From NCBI RefSeq assembly GCF_030145145.1, contig NZ_JAQYWD010000022.1, positions 41,611 through 105,610 on the forward strand: 64,000 nt of DNA. Reading direction: 5' to 3'. Made by a program: the position numbers and the translations under genes. Each line of letters starts with the position of its first letter. Positions within the stretch are counted from its first letter, which is position 1. Of the stretch, positions 1 to 8,285 are shown in pieces. The notes under the pieces are model-generated. The model had not been told where the DNA came from, searched no databases, and saw only the letters and a list, made by a program, of their open reading frames with translations. This DNA comes from Desulfobacula sp. (lineage in GTDB: Bacteria > Desulfobacterota > Desulfobacteria > Desulfobacterales > Desulfobacteraceae).

Positions 1-38
1 TTTTTCGTAATTTGTAACACCACCCCTCAGCCATTGGT

Positions 39-192
39 TGATAACTCAACTTTCGGGGTTGACCATTTGTGCTTGGGGTCAGACTTTCTTTATGGCACTT
101 TTTACCTTCGGGTCATGAAACAGTGATAAAAAGCACAACAAAACAAGCCTGACCCCGTCCATGAAGCCGGAAGACCGAAAGTTGAATTGATA
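39..192. repeat. Short inverted-repeat element (MITE/REP-like)
   Basis: Outer arms at 39-56 and 175-192 are near-perfect inverted copies ending in CAACTTTCGG / CCGAAAGTTG. A second inverted pair lies inside (GGGGTCAG at 75-82, CTGACCCC at 149-156). Inverted GGGGTCAGGC-type motifs are common in REP/RAYT-associated palindromes of proteobacteria, so a non-autonomous element is the best reading; this is inference. The outer-arm motif recurs at 16366-16392. The open frame across it on the minus strand looks accidental. Nothing else is recognisable in 1-395. Confidence 0.5.
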
Positions 193-395
193 ATATGATG
201 AGTTTGCCCTTTTTTTCAATACATTTATGAAAAATCGAAAAAAAACCATAAAAAAGTATCGCATTCCCACAGCAATTAAAGACAATTATCCATCAGCAGA
301 GGAAAGCTTTGGATGTTTAACGTAATGTTTCATTGGTACTGAAAACAGTGGTCTTACCGGCGCACTTTAAAACCTGAACATGGGCAAAAGATATG

Positions 396-1259
396 TCATG
401 ATCCAGGCGGATTAAAGACACTGCCCCGGTAAAAAGCCAATTTCTGGGCCATGGGCAGAAATGGTTCCAGGATCTTTTTTCGCTCGACATCGGTCAGGCG
501 GTGATCATTCCTTCCGGCAACGGCCAGCTCGATGACTTCATCCGGCGTGCTGCAGCCGACAATGGCAAGGGTTATATCATAAGACAGGGCAAATCTGATT
601 AATAGACCGGCCGTGATTCCCAAATCTTTTGCAATATAGTGTTTGGCACCCAGCACCTTCATGCCGATCACGGCAATCCCTTTTTTATGGGCAGCTGAAA
701 GCGTACGCGTCAAAAAGCCTCCGATGATCTCTTCCACTGGATTAACCGGCATGAGTACCGCATCCACTGGCCATTGCTCAATCGCTTTGGCCAAGATCTC
801 AGGATCATGGTGTCCGGTCACACCGATGTGTTTTACCAGGCCCATGTCTCTGGCTTCCAGAAATGCTTCCAGGGCCCCGCCTTTTTGTGAAATAAGCGCC
901 AGATCTTTTTCAGTCCTCACATCGTGGATCTGCCACAGATCAAGATATGGCGTGTTCAATCGTTCCAGGGTCTGAGTCAAATCGGCCAGTGCACCAGCCC
1001 TTGTCCTGTCTGCAGACTTACTGGTATGAAAAATGGCCTCTCTTTTCTCCGGGTGATTTTTCCAGTATGCACCATAATAGACCTCACTGTCCATGTAGAC
1101 TCTGGCTGAATCAAAATAGGTGATCCCCTGGTTTATAGCCGTTTTAATCACTTGCTGGGCCGCTTGTGCCTTCCCGGTTGTCCGAAGTACCCCTTCTCCG
1201 CCCAGACCCACCCGCGTAAGTGGTTTGGTGGCGTTTGGGAATACGATTTCATTCGCCAT
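396..1259 (-). CDS. Aldo/keto reductase family oxidoreductase
   Basis: A cytosolic NAD(P)H-dependent (beta/alpha)8-barrel reductase of about 287 residues; substrate unknown. The family tetrad is visible: Asp and Tyr in YFDSARVY, Lys in HTSKSAD and His in LWQIHD. A late GCSTPDEV segment fits cofactor binding. An upstream in-frame start would add 25 residues, but ATG at 1259 (MANEIVF) is preceded by AGGAGG at good spacing and begins where family members begin. It is monocistronic, facing away from the small membrane protein gene at 1453. Confidence 0.85.
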   Translation of the reverse strand: MANEIVFPNATKPLTRVGLGGEGVLRTTGKAQAAQQVIKTAINQGITYFDSARVYMDSEVYYGAYWKNHPEKREAIFHTSKSADRTRAGALADLTQTLERLNTPYLDLWQIHDVRTEKDLALISQKGGALEAFLEARDMGLVKHIGVTGHHDPEILAKAIEQWPVDAVLMPVNPVEEIIGGFLTRTLSAAHKKGIAVIGMKVLGAKHYIAKDLGITAGLLIRFALSYDITLAIVGCSTPDEVIELAVAGRNDHRLTDVERKKILEPFLPMAQKLAFYRGSVFNPPGS

Positions 1260-1452
1260 AAGATTCCTCCTGAATGGAATTATTTTTCTTAAAACACCTG
1301 AACCACAATTATACCCTGTTTTGTTGAAATTCACCCGGAAATAATCATTTTTTTTGGGGAACCGTCATCTTCTCAAGACCAAAATAATGCTTATGTTTGA
1401 ATAGGTTTGAACAGGTTTAATAGGACGAATCCCTAAGATAGGAGAAGCTTTC

Positions 1453-1638
1453 ATGAAGCAAAACATACATCATATTGAAAGGGTTATCCGTGTTGTCCTC
1501 GGACTTATTATTTTTTCCCTCGTTTTTGTGGGGCCCAAATCCTTATGGGGTCTGATAGGCATTTTGCCAATTCTGACGGGACTGAGCGGGTGGTGCCCGC
1601 CTTACCAGGTATTGGGGATCTCCACATGCAAGAAATAA
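1453..1638 (+). CDS. DUF2892 (YgaP-like) small inner-membrane protein
   Basis: A 61-residue protein with the layout of the YgaP-like transmembrane domain family (DUF2892): an HHIERVIRVVLG amphipathic start, a first hydrophobic helix (about 14-30), a glycine-rich second helix (about 34-48) and a WCPPYQVLGIST tail with the family's Cys-Pro-Pro. Members often occur beside rhodanese or sulfur-handling genes, sometimes fused to them; the molecular role is unclear. A GGAG-type ribosome site lies 8 bases before the ATG. No rhodanese domain is attached here. Confidence 0.8.
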   Translation: MKQNIHHIERVIRVVLGLIIFSLVFVGPKSLWGLIGILPILTGLSGWCPPYQVLGISTCKK

Positions 1639-1655
1639 ATAAACACACAAACAAA

Positions 1656-1682
1656 AAAGCGGCGCCATTTTGACACCGCTTT
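1656..1682 (-). terminator. Hairpin terminator between convergent genes
   Basis: AAAGCGG at 1656-1662 pairs with CCGCTTT at 1676-1682. On the minus strand the stem is followed by a T run, so it should end the 2115-1711 transcript. It may also stop plus-strand transcription from 1453-1638. Confidence 0.65.
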
Positions 1683-1710
1683 AAATAAAATTACAATTTG
1701 TTCGTTCGCC

Positions 1711-2115
1711 TTATTCCTTTCCTTCAGGAATGTTGTCTCTCACCATGACATCTTGGGTTCCTATAAATGCATCTCCATCTGTATCGTATCCAGTTAATGT
1801 CAGTGTATTATAGTCACCGATGATCAGCCCGTCCAATGTTTTTATTTCATCTGACACGAACTTGGCAACAAAGTTACCCCGATCATCAGATTTCCACCAA
1901 TCGATGGCAACACCGTTGAGAAACACACTCGCCCCAACCACCAAGCTATAGGCAATGTCGGTATGAACGGTGACGATGGTGCTTTGACTCTGAATATTGA
2001 GGACATTCGGTGAAACATCAATCTCGATATCAAAGGCATGACTATGTGTAATGAAAAGCGTGCAGATAAGTGAAAACACAGCAAGGGTGAATAACGTCAG
2101 TCTTAGTTTTTTCAT
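1711..2115 (-). CDS. Secreted Ig-like hypothetical protein
   Basis: A 134-residue exported protein. The start MKKLRLTLF at 2115 is preceded by GGAGGA; an ATG four codons earlier has no ribosome site. Residues 1-28 form a signal peptide ending around SHA-FD. The rest is beta-rich: SPNVLNIQSQSTIVTVHTDI, a hydrophobic VGASVFLNGVAIDWW strand pair and GYNTLTLTG-type strands, suggesting one immunoglobulin-like periplasmic domain with an Asp-rich, possibly calcium-binding turn (DTDGD). Function unknown. Its 3' end abuts the shared hairpin at 1656-1682. Confidence 0.65.
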   Translation of the reverse strand: MKKLRLTLFTLAVFSLICTLFITHSHAFDIEIDVSPNVLNIQSQSTIVTVHTDIAYSLVVGASVFLNGVAIDWWKSDDRGNFVAKFVSDEIKTLDGLIIGDYNTLTLTGYDTDGDAFIGTQDVMVRDNIPEGKE

Positions 2116-2235
2116 AATTTCCTCCATTTGAATGAATATTATTTTTAATCGTACTGCGTCCTATGTTATTTTCATAACGTTTGTCGAACAAAAAGGTTAC
2201 GAAAAAAATTTCATTAAATTGTATTTTATCTTTTG

Positions 2236-2418
2236 ACTTCCAGCTCTTTGCAGGTTACGCCGGTTCTCTCCACTTGTCATGCCACGGTCCATGGCCCAGA
2301 TAACGGTACCCAGCTTCCGGTCGTTCAAATCCTTTTGGACCTGGTCAACGCACTTGGCATCGTTCTGGTTCCCGAGTAAGACCCAGCATCGGACAGGGAT
2401 GCCTTCTCTTGTGACAGC
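2236..2418 (-). pseudogene. Transposase fragment (IS1634/IS4-like DDE)
   Basis: Minus-strand translation from 2418 gives an uninterrupted run with REGIPVRCW, GNQNDAKCV, VIWAMDRGM and NRRNLQRAG. This closely resembles the central part of IS1634-type DDE transposases, including the second-Asp region (MDRG). About 60 codons survive, with no start, no flanking inverted repeats and no catalytic Glu. It begins exactly at the stop codon of the DUF4405 gene and in the same frame, so an insertion and later deletion may have set that gene's 3' end. Confidence 0.7.
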
Positions 2419-3501
2419 TTAATTTGAGGCGACTTTTTTTATGGCCTCATAAATCTGTAAGGGGGTCTGACCATTTTGTTCAGCAATCGACTTAATACTT
2501 TTATTTGCTGTAACTTTCAGGCCGCTACTTTCTAATTGATTCATTATTTTTTCGGTATTCAATCCGTATTTTTCACACAATTGTTCAATGCTTACGCTGC
2601 CAGTGCCCGGTTCAGGAAAATCAGGCAAAGGAACATTTGCAGATGCTCTTTGTGTTAGAGAAGGCCCGGTTGTTTTGACAATCTCTTTAATAAAATCATA
2701 CAGCTCGATGCTGGTGAGTTCGTTTCCATTGGCAAGCGCCTTCAGGCTGATTTCAGAATCCACTTTCATGCCTTTTTGAACAAGTCCTTTGGTTATAGTA
2801 TCGCAATCCAGTGTAAATCCCTGGCACAATTGGGATAATGACCGAGTCCCGGTGCCTGGGGGTGGCACCTCAGGCAGTTCGCTGGTATCCCCAGGCGATG
2901 GTTTTATCTTGATGATGTTATACACCTGCTGCGGTGTCATGTTATATTTTTGGGCAATGTCTAAAAATATCTGGTTGGGTGCATCCAGTTCTATTCTTTT
3001 TTCTTTAAGCTTTGCCACACTCTGCTTGAAATCCAAACCTGTTTTTTTAACCAGGGAATCAAATGGCGCTTCCTCTGCATGACCAAAAGGGGGCTCTCCA
3101 TATTTTATGGCAGCAGCATCTTTGATGTTCTGACTGATATTCAGAATTAAAGAAAATGGAGGAATCATAAAATTTGTTCCCAGTATGCAGACCACCGTCA
3201 GTACCAATGCGACATTGAAATCCCCGGTGAATACCTTCACTTTTTTGGTTCTGTCTTTAAGGTACTTAAAAATAAGGTTCCAATTGTAATATATATGCAG
3301 GATCAGGGCCAGAACGAATAATATGCCCGTGTTGATATGGATATTCCCCCACTGTTCTTTGCTAAGCCCCCAAAGGTGCCAGTCTGACCAGTAGGCAATC
3401 CTTCCCTGGGGAACAATGTAGAAAATAACGCTGGTTAACACCGTTACCAAAAAAGTGAGTCCTGCTGTCAAAGATGTTATTTTTCTAAGTTTCATTTTCA
3501 T
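2419..3501 (-). CDS. DUF4405 membrane protein with three C-terminal helical repeats
   Basis: About 360 residues. Residues 1-140 form a cytochrome-b-like DUF4405 membrane domain with helices near 10-30, 50-78 and 95-120; histidines in HLWGL, NIHIN and LHIYYNW are possible haem or quinone ligands. The rest holds three related ~60-residue repeats, each with a polar linker, an LC-K/GL start, a KGM/SSGLK core and an ending like TPQQVYNIIK, SIELYDFIKE and TPLQIYEAIK. ATG 3501 gives the usual family N-terminus (MKLRKITSLTA); a GTG 13 codons earlier is possible. There is no strong ribosome site. The neighbouring ArsR and YeeE/YedE remnants suggest a role linked to sulfur metabolism (inference). Confidence 0.7.
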   Translation of the reverse strand: MKMKLRKITSLTAGLTFLVTVLTSVIFYIVPQGRIAYWSDWHLWGLSKEQWGNIHINTGILFVLALILHIYYNWNLIFKYLKDRTKKVKVFTGDFNVALVLTVVCILGTNFMIPPFSLILNISQNIKDAAAIKYGEPPFGHAEEAPFDSLVKKTGLDFKQSVAKLKEKRIELDAPNQIFLDIAQKYNMTPQQVYNIIKIKPSPGDTSELPEVPPPGTGTRSLSQLCQGFTLDCDTITKGLVQKGMKVDSEISLKALANGNELTSIELYDFIKEIVKTTGPSLTQRASANVPLPDFPEPGTGSVSIEQLCEKYGLNTEKIMNQLESSGLKVTANKSIKSIAEQNGQTPLQIYEAIKKVASN

Positions 3502-3658
3502 AAGGGGCGCTTCGATCCAGCGCCGTGGCTTGCGGTCCACCCAGACGGGAGGATAAAAATGCCCCTGCTACCATGGCCAAAACAAAAATAAAGCTGTAGT
3601 TAATTGGATTGGCGATATTTTTTGCATATTTCCCGCCCCCCTTGTTCAGATATGCATT
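3485..3658 (-). pseudogene. YeeE/YedE sulfur-transport protein remnant
   Basis: Minus-strand frame from 3658 reads NAYLNKGGGKYAKN then INYSFIFVLAMVAGAFLSSR. This matches the segment of YeeE/YedE family thiosulfate/sulfur-compound permeases that joins a cytoplasmic loop to a transmembrane helix. The frame soon ends at a TAG (3485-3487). Both the N-terminal helices and the rest of the protein are missing, and there is no start codon. It sits between an ArsR remnant and the DUF4405 gene, so it is probably the wreck of a permease gene of one operon. Confidence 0.65.
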
Positions 3659-3905
3659 AGAGCTGCTGTAACCGAATTTGCTCTCTGGTTACATTCTCCT
3701 TATCATTTGTGTTGCAATAGATTTTGTATAAAACCGCTAATATTTCCAGCACAGCCTGACTCTTTAAACGATAGTAGATCACCTGACTTTCTCGCCGGGT
3801 GTCCAAAAGATCTGCCTGGCGTAGATTTGCCAGATGCTGAGACAGTGCCGATTGACTTAACGGAACAGCTTGATTGAGCTCACTGACCGGGCATTCGTCC
3901 TTCAT
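3657..3905 (-). pseudogene. N-terminally truncated ArsR-family regulator
   Basis: 82 codons with a winged-helix DNA-binding core: CPVSELNQAV, the recognition helix SQSALSQHLANLRQADLL, then the wing DTRRESQVIYYRL. It resembles BigR/YgaV-type sulfur-responsive repressors. The usual first ~20-25 residues are missing from this frame. The adjoining bases (3906-3960) read NDTQHLVMSRIFF in another frame, so a frameshift near 3905 is likely. The ATG at 3905 has no ribosome site. The upstream E1-beta stop lies at 3959, leaving no room for a promoter. Confidence 0.65.
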
Positions 3906-3958
3906 CAGAAAGAAAGAATATTCGACTCATAACTAAATGCTGCGTATCATTGAGCCAT

Positions 3959-4942
3959 TTACTTTTTCATGGTCTCCCGAACCGCCAAAACCACGTCTTC
4001 GGGACCCGGCTTGAAAATTTTTTCATGGGTGGGTGCCGTGGGTACCGGGATTTGAGGCGCACCAACTCGCTTAACCGGACCCTTTAGAGCTTCAAATGCC
4101 TCTTCGGCAACCATAGCGGCCAATTCCGCACCGAATCCACAGAAGCGATTGGCTTCGTGCACAACTACCAGTCGACCGGTCTTGCGAACCGAGTCGAGGA
4201 TGCAGGCCTTGTCCAGGGGTACCAGGGATCGCAGATCAATTACCTCGCAGGAGATTCCCTGTTCACTCAAGGGTTTAAACGCCTTCATTACCGTGTATAG
4301 AGCTACGCCATAGGCCACTATTGTGCAGTCGGTCCCCGATGTAACCATGCGGGCTTTACCAAGTGGCGTACGAATGTCGCCTGCCGGTACTTCACCGGAC
4401 ATCCGATAGAGCATCATGTCCTCAACCACGATGACTGGGTCCGGGTCAAAAATGGCAGTGAGCAGTAAGCCCTTGGCATCTTCCGGTGTGGCTGGCCAGA
4501 CAATTTTCAGACCCGGGCTGTGTGCTATCCATGATTCAAGGTTGTGGGAGTGCTGACTGCCAGCACCGAAACCGACTCCGGCCTTGACCCTTACTGTCAG
4601 GGGGAAGCTGGATTTACCACCACTCATATAGCCTAGCTTTCCAGCATGGTTGACCAACATGTCGCTTGCCAGGGTAATGAATGGAAAAAACATGATTTCC
4701 ACTACAGGCCGCAGACCCATGCAGGAGGCACCTACGGCAAGCCCGGCAATGGCCGCTTCGCTGACCGGCGTATCCTTCACCCGCTTTCGGCCAAATTTTT
4801 TCAAAAGACCATGGGTGGCCATGTTGGGGTCCTGGTGGATGGAAACCCCCACGCCTTCACCAGCGATAAATACATTCTCATCGATTTCCATGGCAATCGT
4901 AAGGGCATCATTTAAGGCTTGTCCGAATGTTTTTTGACTCAT
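3959..4942 (-). CDS. Thiamine-dependent 2-oxoacid/acetoin dehydrogenase E1 beta subunit
   Basis: About 327 residues, normal for the beta chain of the alpha2beta2 E1 of pyruvate, branched-chain 2-oxoacid or acetoin dehydrogenase. Visible are the N-terminal pyrimidine-binding part (FIAGEGVGV, DTPVSEAAIAGLAVG, RPVVEIMFF) and the C-terminal transketolase-like domain (CTIVAYGVAL, VIDLRSLVPLD, VVVHEANRFCGFG). ATG 4942 follows a GGAG site; 14 upstream in-frame codons are unlikely. It lies 13 bases after the alpha-subunit gene, so they form an operon. No E2 or E3 gene adjoins, leaving the substrate open. Confidence 0.85.
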   Translation of the reverse strand: MSQKTFGQALNDALTIAMEIDENVFIAGEGVGVSIHQDPNMATHGLLKKFGRKRVKDTPVSEAAIAGLAVGASCMGLRPVVEIMFFPFITLASDMLVNHAGKLGYMSGGKSSFPLTVRVKAGVGFGAGSQHSHNLESWIAHSPGLKIVWPATPEDAKGLLLTAIFDPDPVIVVEDMMLYRMSGEVPAGDIRTPLGKARMVTSGTDCTIVAYGVALYTVMKAFKPLSEQGISCEVIDLRSLVPLDKACILDSVRKTGRLVVVHEANRFCGFGAELAAMVAEEAFEALKGPVKRVGAPQIPVPTAPTHEKIFKPGPEDVVLAVRETMKK

Positions 4943-4955
4943 GGTACAACTCCTT

Positions 4956-5942
4956 TCAGGCACTGGGTGGTTGGACAAATACATCGGTCAGGGCGGTCTC
5001 GGGTCCTGGATACGAACTATCATCACCAAAAGCCACAGCAGCGGACACACGCGTCTCGGCATCTTGGTCAATGGTCTGGATCTGAGCTTGGTTGAGCACG
5101 CCATCATTAAGGAGCTTTTGGCGGTAGAGACGGATGGGACACTTGGCCTCCCAAATCGCAAGCTCCCCGGGGTCCACATAATGCTGCTGGTCCTGTTCAC
5201 CATGGCCGCGCATACGATAGGTCAAAGCTTCCATCAACGCAGGTCCCTTGCCCGAACGGCAATACTCAACCAGCTCGAGGGCGAGATTGTAAACCGCCTC
5301 CACATCATTGCCATCCACGCTCTGGCCGGGCATATCGTATCCTTTGGCCCGCTGAAAAATGTGCTGGGCAGCACAATGCTCTTCAGACCGCTGCGCTCCA
5401 GCCCAGCAATTGTTTTCACAGACGAATAAAAGAGGCAGCTTCCATACGCCTGCCAGATTCATGGCTTCGTGCACGCTCCCCTCGGCCGCTGCACCATCGC
5501 CGAAAAAAACCACGGTTATTCCTTTGGCACGCTTGTACTGTTGGGCAAAAGCTGCACCCATGGCCAGAGGTGGTCCTGCACCTACTACTGTGGATGTCAT
5601 CAGTACGTTGAGATCTGGTACGGATAGATGCAAGGTTCCAGCCTTGCCACCGTTAACACCTTTGTCTTTGACCATGATCTCTGCCATCAGAGAATTTAAG
5701 TCCGCGCCTCTGGCCAGCAGATGACCGTGGCTGCGGTGGTTACTAATGATGACGTCCTCAAGTTCAAGCGCCGAAACTATGCCCGTGGCAACTGCCTCTT
5801 GGCCATTGGCCAGAATCTGCATACCCGGCATTCGATAGGGCTCCTGACTGAGGGCCACGATCTTTTCCTCGAACTTGCGTGTCAGGATCATACTTGTATA
5901 GAGACGTATCTGAAGATCTGGAACAATTTGGTTTTCTTTCAT
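4956..5942 (-). CDS. Thiamine-dependent dehydrogenase E1 alpha subunit (PdhA/AcoA type)
   Basis: 328 residues, the usual alpha-chain size. It carries the thiamine-diphosphate/Mg motif starting FFGDGAAAEG and ending FVCENN, the HRSHGHLLARG segment and the YRMRGHGEQD loop near the C-terminus. With the beta chain it would decarboxylate a 2-oxoacid or cleave acetoin, passing the acyl group to a lipoyl E2. A GGGAGG site precedes the ATG. It is first in the two-gene unit; over 800 bases without a gene lie upstream. Without lipoyl partners nearby it must borrow them or use another acceptor. Confidence 0.85.
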   Translation of the reverse strand: MKENQIVPDLQIRLYTSMILTRKFEEKIVALSQEPYRMPGMQILANGQEAVATGIVSALELEDVIISNHRSHGHLLARGADLNSLMAEIMVKDKGVNGGKAGTLHLSVPDLNVLMTSTVVGAGPPLAMGAAFAQQYKRAKGITVVFFGDGAAAEGSVHEAMNLAGVWKLPLLFVCENNCWAGAQRSEEHCAAQHIFQRAKGYDMPGQSVDGNDVEAVYNLALELVEYCRSGKGPALMEALTYRMRGHGEQDQQHYVDPGELAIWEAKCPIRLYRQKLLNDGVLNQAQIQTIDQDAETRVSAAVAFGDDSSYPGPETALTDVFVQPPSA

Positions 5943-6778
5943 CGGGGGCCTCCCTTTTATCGCAAAGAGAACTGAATTGATAGAAACATTAAATCACTAA
6001 GACCTTTTTACCATAAAATACAAAAAAGTCATTATAATTTTGGGGTCTGTTCCGCTGTCTTGTCCCTGGGTACCCAAAGGTGTTGATTTCTTATGGCAAT
6101 AGTGCCTGTAATCAAAATGTGGCCGGGCACAACTTGTGCAAATAAGGCTCAGTCCTTACAAGTTTTGCGCAACCCCATGTATGGTATATGGATTTTTTTT
6201 AGCATTGAGAAAAAATTCAATCATATGTGCCAGGAACACATACTGAAATTGATCTTCGATATTCAACGATATATACATCACATTTTGGCAGATTCTTGAA
6301 AAGTTTTTTCTGGGGCCTGGGCCAAAATCCGGTTACTCCAATAAAACGTAATGGAAGATTTGGAAATTTGATTTTGATCTTTCCCATATAACGTAATTTC
6401 ACTTCTGTGATATCATTTGTCTTCCACAACAATCTGTTGTATCCTCGTTCGTGCAGATAGAGTCAGTTCAAAATGATCTTAGCTCTCCGTTCAATCTCTC
6501 CCTCTTTTGCATAATGGAACCTTCATAATTAAAGGTGCTTCCATGCCCAAGAACAAATATAAAAGGAAACTAACCGCCATCCTCAAGTAGAGTTTAATGA
6601 AAAACTTGCTCATTTCTTTATAAAAAACACATCAGCCGCTTATTGCACCCCCCAGGGAGAATAGTCCAGGGCAAGACCCTGGGTAAGACGGTTATATGCA
6701 AAGTCTGGAACGTTTATGGGTTAAGAGGGCCACCCTAATCAAAAGGGAAACATGGACATCTCTTCCGAAAGGTTTTTC
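5943..6778. other. Gene-poor stretch with possible gene debris
   Basis: No convincing gene. Short open frames at 6093-6299 (+) and 6217-6432 (-) lack ribosome sites and recognisable domains; the minus one could be gene debris. A segment at 6163-6190 recurs imperfectly at 9077-9104. A small CCAGGG/CCCTGG hairpin lies near 6670. The promoter of the E1 alpha-beta operon should be at the left edge but no clear boxes were identified. Confidence 0.4.
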
Positions 6779-7843
6779 CTAACCCTGAAAATCAAATTTT
6801 GTTTCCAGCAGCAGCTTTGTTTTTTCATTCACCGGGATTGTGGCAAGGGCCTGCCGGGATACCCACCGGGTATCCAAGGCATCATCTCCGGCCATGGGCT
6901 CGCCACTGACGTAATCTCCCACCACATCAACAATATGGTAGTGATACCGGACATTGTGAAAGCCATCCCTTTCAATGGAATCAAATGCGAATACCATCTC
7001 CCGGGGGGTAATGATCACACCGGTCTCTTCCAGGACTTCCCGTTGGGCAGCCTCCTGAATGCTTTCACCCAGTCGTACCCGACCGCCAGGTATAGCCCAG
7101 ACCCCTTGTGATGGGGGATTCTTACGCTTTACCAACAGCACATGATCTGCCTTGAAAACAACAGCTCCCACGGCCAGCACGGGGTGGGCCGGATACAGCC
7201 GGGTGCTGACGGGCAGACGGCAATGTTTAAGCAGGTACCGTAACCATTTGACTGGAAAAAGCATGGACACCATGGAAGCATATTGATCATAGGTGCCTTT
7301 CATGGTTTTTTTGAGTTTTCTGTCCTCCAGCATGGCCCCCACCACAAAGTAAAGGCTTAAAATGGCATTGACCATGACATCTGCCATGGTCATCCGCGCC
7401 TGGTAAGTCCAGATCAGAAAAATGCCGCCCAGGTACCAGGGATGGCGGGTAACTGTGAGAATGCCTCTGGTTTTAAAGGGGATGGTATCGCCAGATAATG
7501 AAAAAGGCTTTTGCCGGATTTGGCGTAGTCCGGTGAAATGTTTCAAATCGTACACCCTGGCACCCATCACGAACAGCAGCAGTGAGGTGAGCAATAAAGC
7601 GATTCTGACTGTCTGCAAGGGGCCTTGCACAATAAGGCACAGGGGACTGTCGATCCCCTGGCCGTATAGATAAACCGGTAAAAGGGTGACCACTGCCACG
7701 GCATTGAAAAACAGTCGATAAAACCGATAGCCCTGTCCCAGGCGGTGTTCCAGATAACAGGTGACGGAGAGGGAGATCATAGCGCTGTGTAATGTACACC
7801 AGCTGATCCACAGGACAGCCAGTAAAAGATGTGTGATAATCAT
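6779..7843 (-). CDS. Membrane methyltransferase-like (NnrU/ICMT type) domain fused to a Nudix hydrolase
   Basis: A 354-residue two-domain protein. Residues 1-210 are a polytopic membrane part with about five hydrophobic helices and the TRHPWYLGG motif plus EDRKLKK of the isoprenylcysteine methyltransferase/NnrU superfamily. From about 218 (AVGAVVF) a complete Nudix domain follows, with box GGRVRLGESIQEAAQREVLE continuing EETGVI, so the metal-binding glutamates are present. No stop or ribosome site separates the halves. Nudix enzymes hydrolyse nucleoside diphosphates linked to another group; the substrate and the membrane partner reaction are unknown. No operon partner is evident. Confidence 0.8.
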   Translation of the reverse strand: MIITHLLLAVLWISWCTLHSAMISLSVTCYLEHRLGQGYRFYRLFFNAVAVVTLLPVYLYGQGIDSPLCLIVQGPLQTVRIALLLTSLLLFVMGARVYDLKHFTGLRQIRQKPFSLSGDTIPFKTRGILTVTRHPWYLGGIFLIWTYQARMTMADVMVNAILSLYFVVGAMLEDRKLKKTMKGTYDQYASMVSMLFPVKWLRYLLKHCRLPVSTRLYPAHPVLAVGAVVFKADHVLLVKRKNPPSQGVWAIPGGRVRLGESIQEAAQREVLEETGVIITPREMVFAFDSIERDGFHNVRYHYHIVDVVGDYVSGEPMAGDDALDTRWVSRQALATIPVNEKTKLLLETKFDFQG

Positions 7844-8285
7844 GAATGGGAAAATATCAGTCCCGACAGGGGGTGTAAAGGAAATTGCGGTGTCTTCTTT
7901 GGGAATGTCCTGTTTTTATATGGAAAGGCGCCGCCCACGCATAAAAGAACAACCCAACAAAAAGATAAAGAAGAGACGGCCAGGCATCGGGGTAGATCAC
8001 CCCGCAATATTTCTTCCAGTAATGCCTGTTCTGGATTCACGGTCAGAAAGCCTCAATAGACATAAGTATCGCCTCTATTCTTAATAAAATTTTATGAAAC
8101 AGGAAATATCTAACTGATCCTTCTGCTAAACAAAATAGTCAACTATAAATTTGAATTTAACTTTTTATTCTGCTAAAATAATTTAAGCTTCCTTTTCTCT
8201 TTGCTACGTTTTTTCTGGGTTTAGATTGTTGTTCCATATTTCGGTTTTTTCATTTTAAAAAAAAGGTAATTGGAAAACCGCTAAA
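7844..8285. other. Intergenic stretch, nothing recognised
   Basis: AT-rich toward the right. Open frames on both strands at 7761-8084 have no ribosome sites or protein features and partly overlap the fusion gene. No RNA gene or clear promoter was recognised. Confidence 0.4.

Noticed and set aside
79..285. 68-codon minus-strand open frame
   Set aside because: It overlaps the inverted-repeat element, has no ribosome site and no protein features.
4646..5724. Several long plus-strand frames opposite the E1 genes
   Set aside because: They are shadows of the well-supported alpha and beta subunit genes.
6093..6432. Two short opposing open frames considered as small genes
   Set aside because: No ribosome sites, no recognisable domains, and they overlap each other on opposite strands.
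7761..8084. Plus-strand frame upstream of the Nudix fusion
   Set aside because: No ribosome site, overlaps the fusion gene, and has a composition typical of antisense frames.
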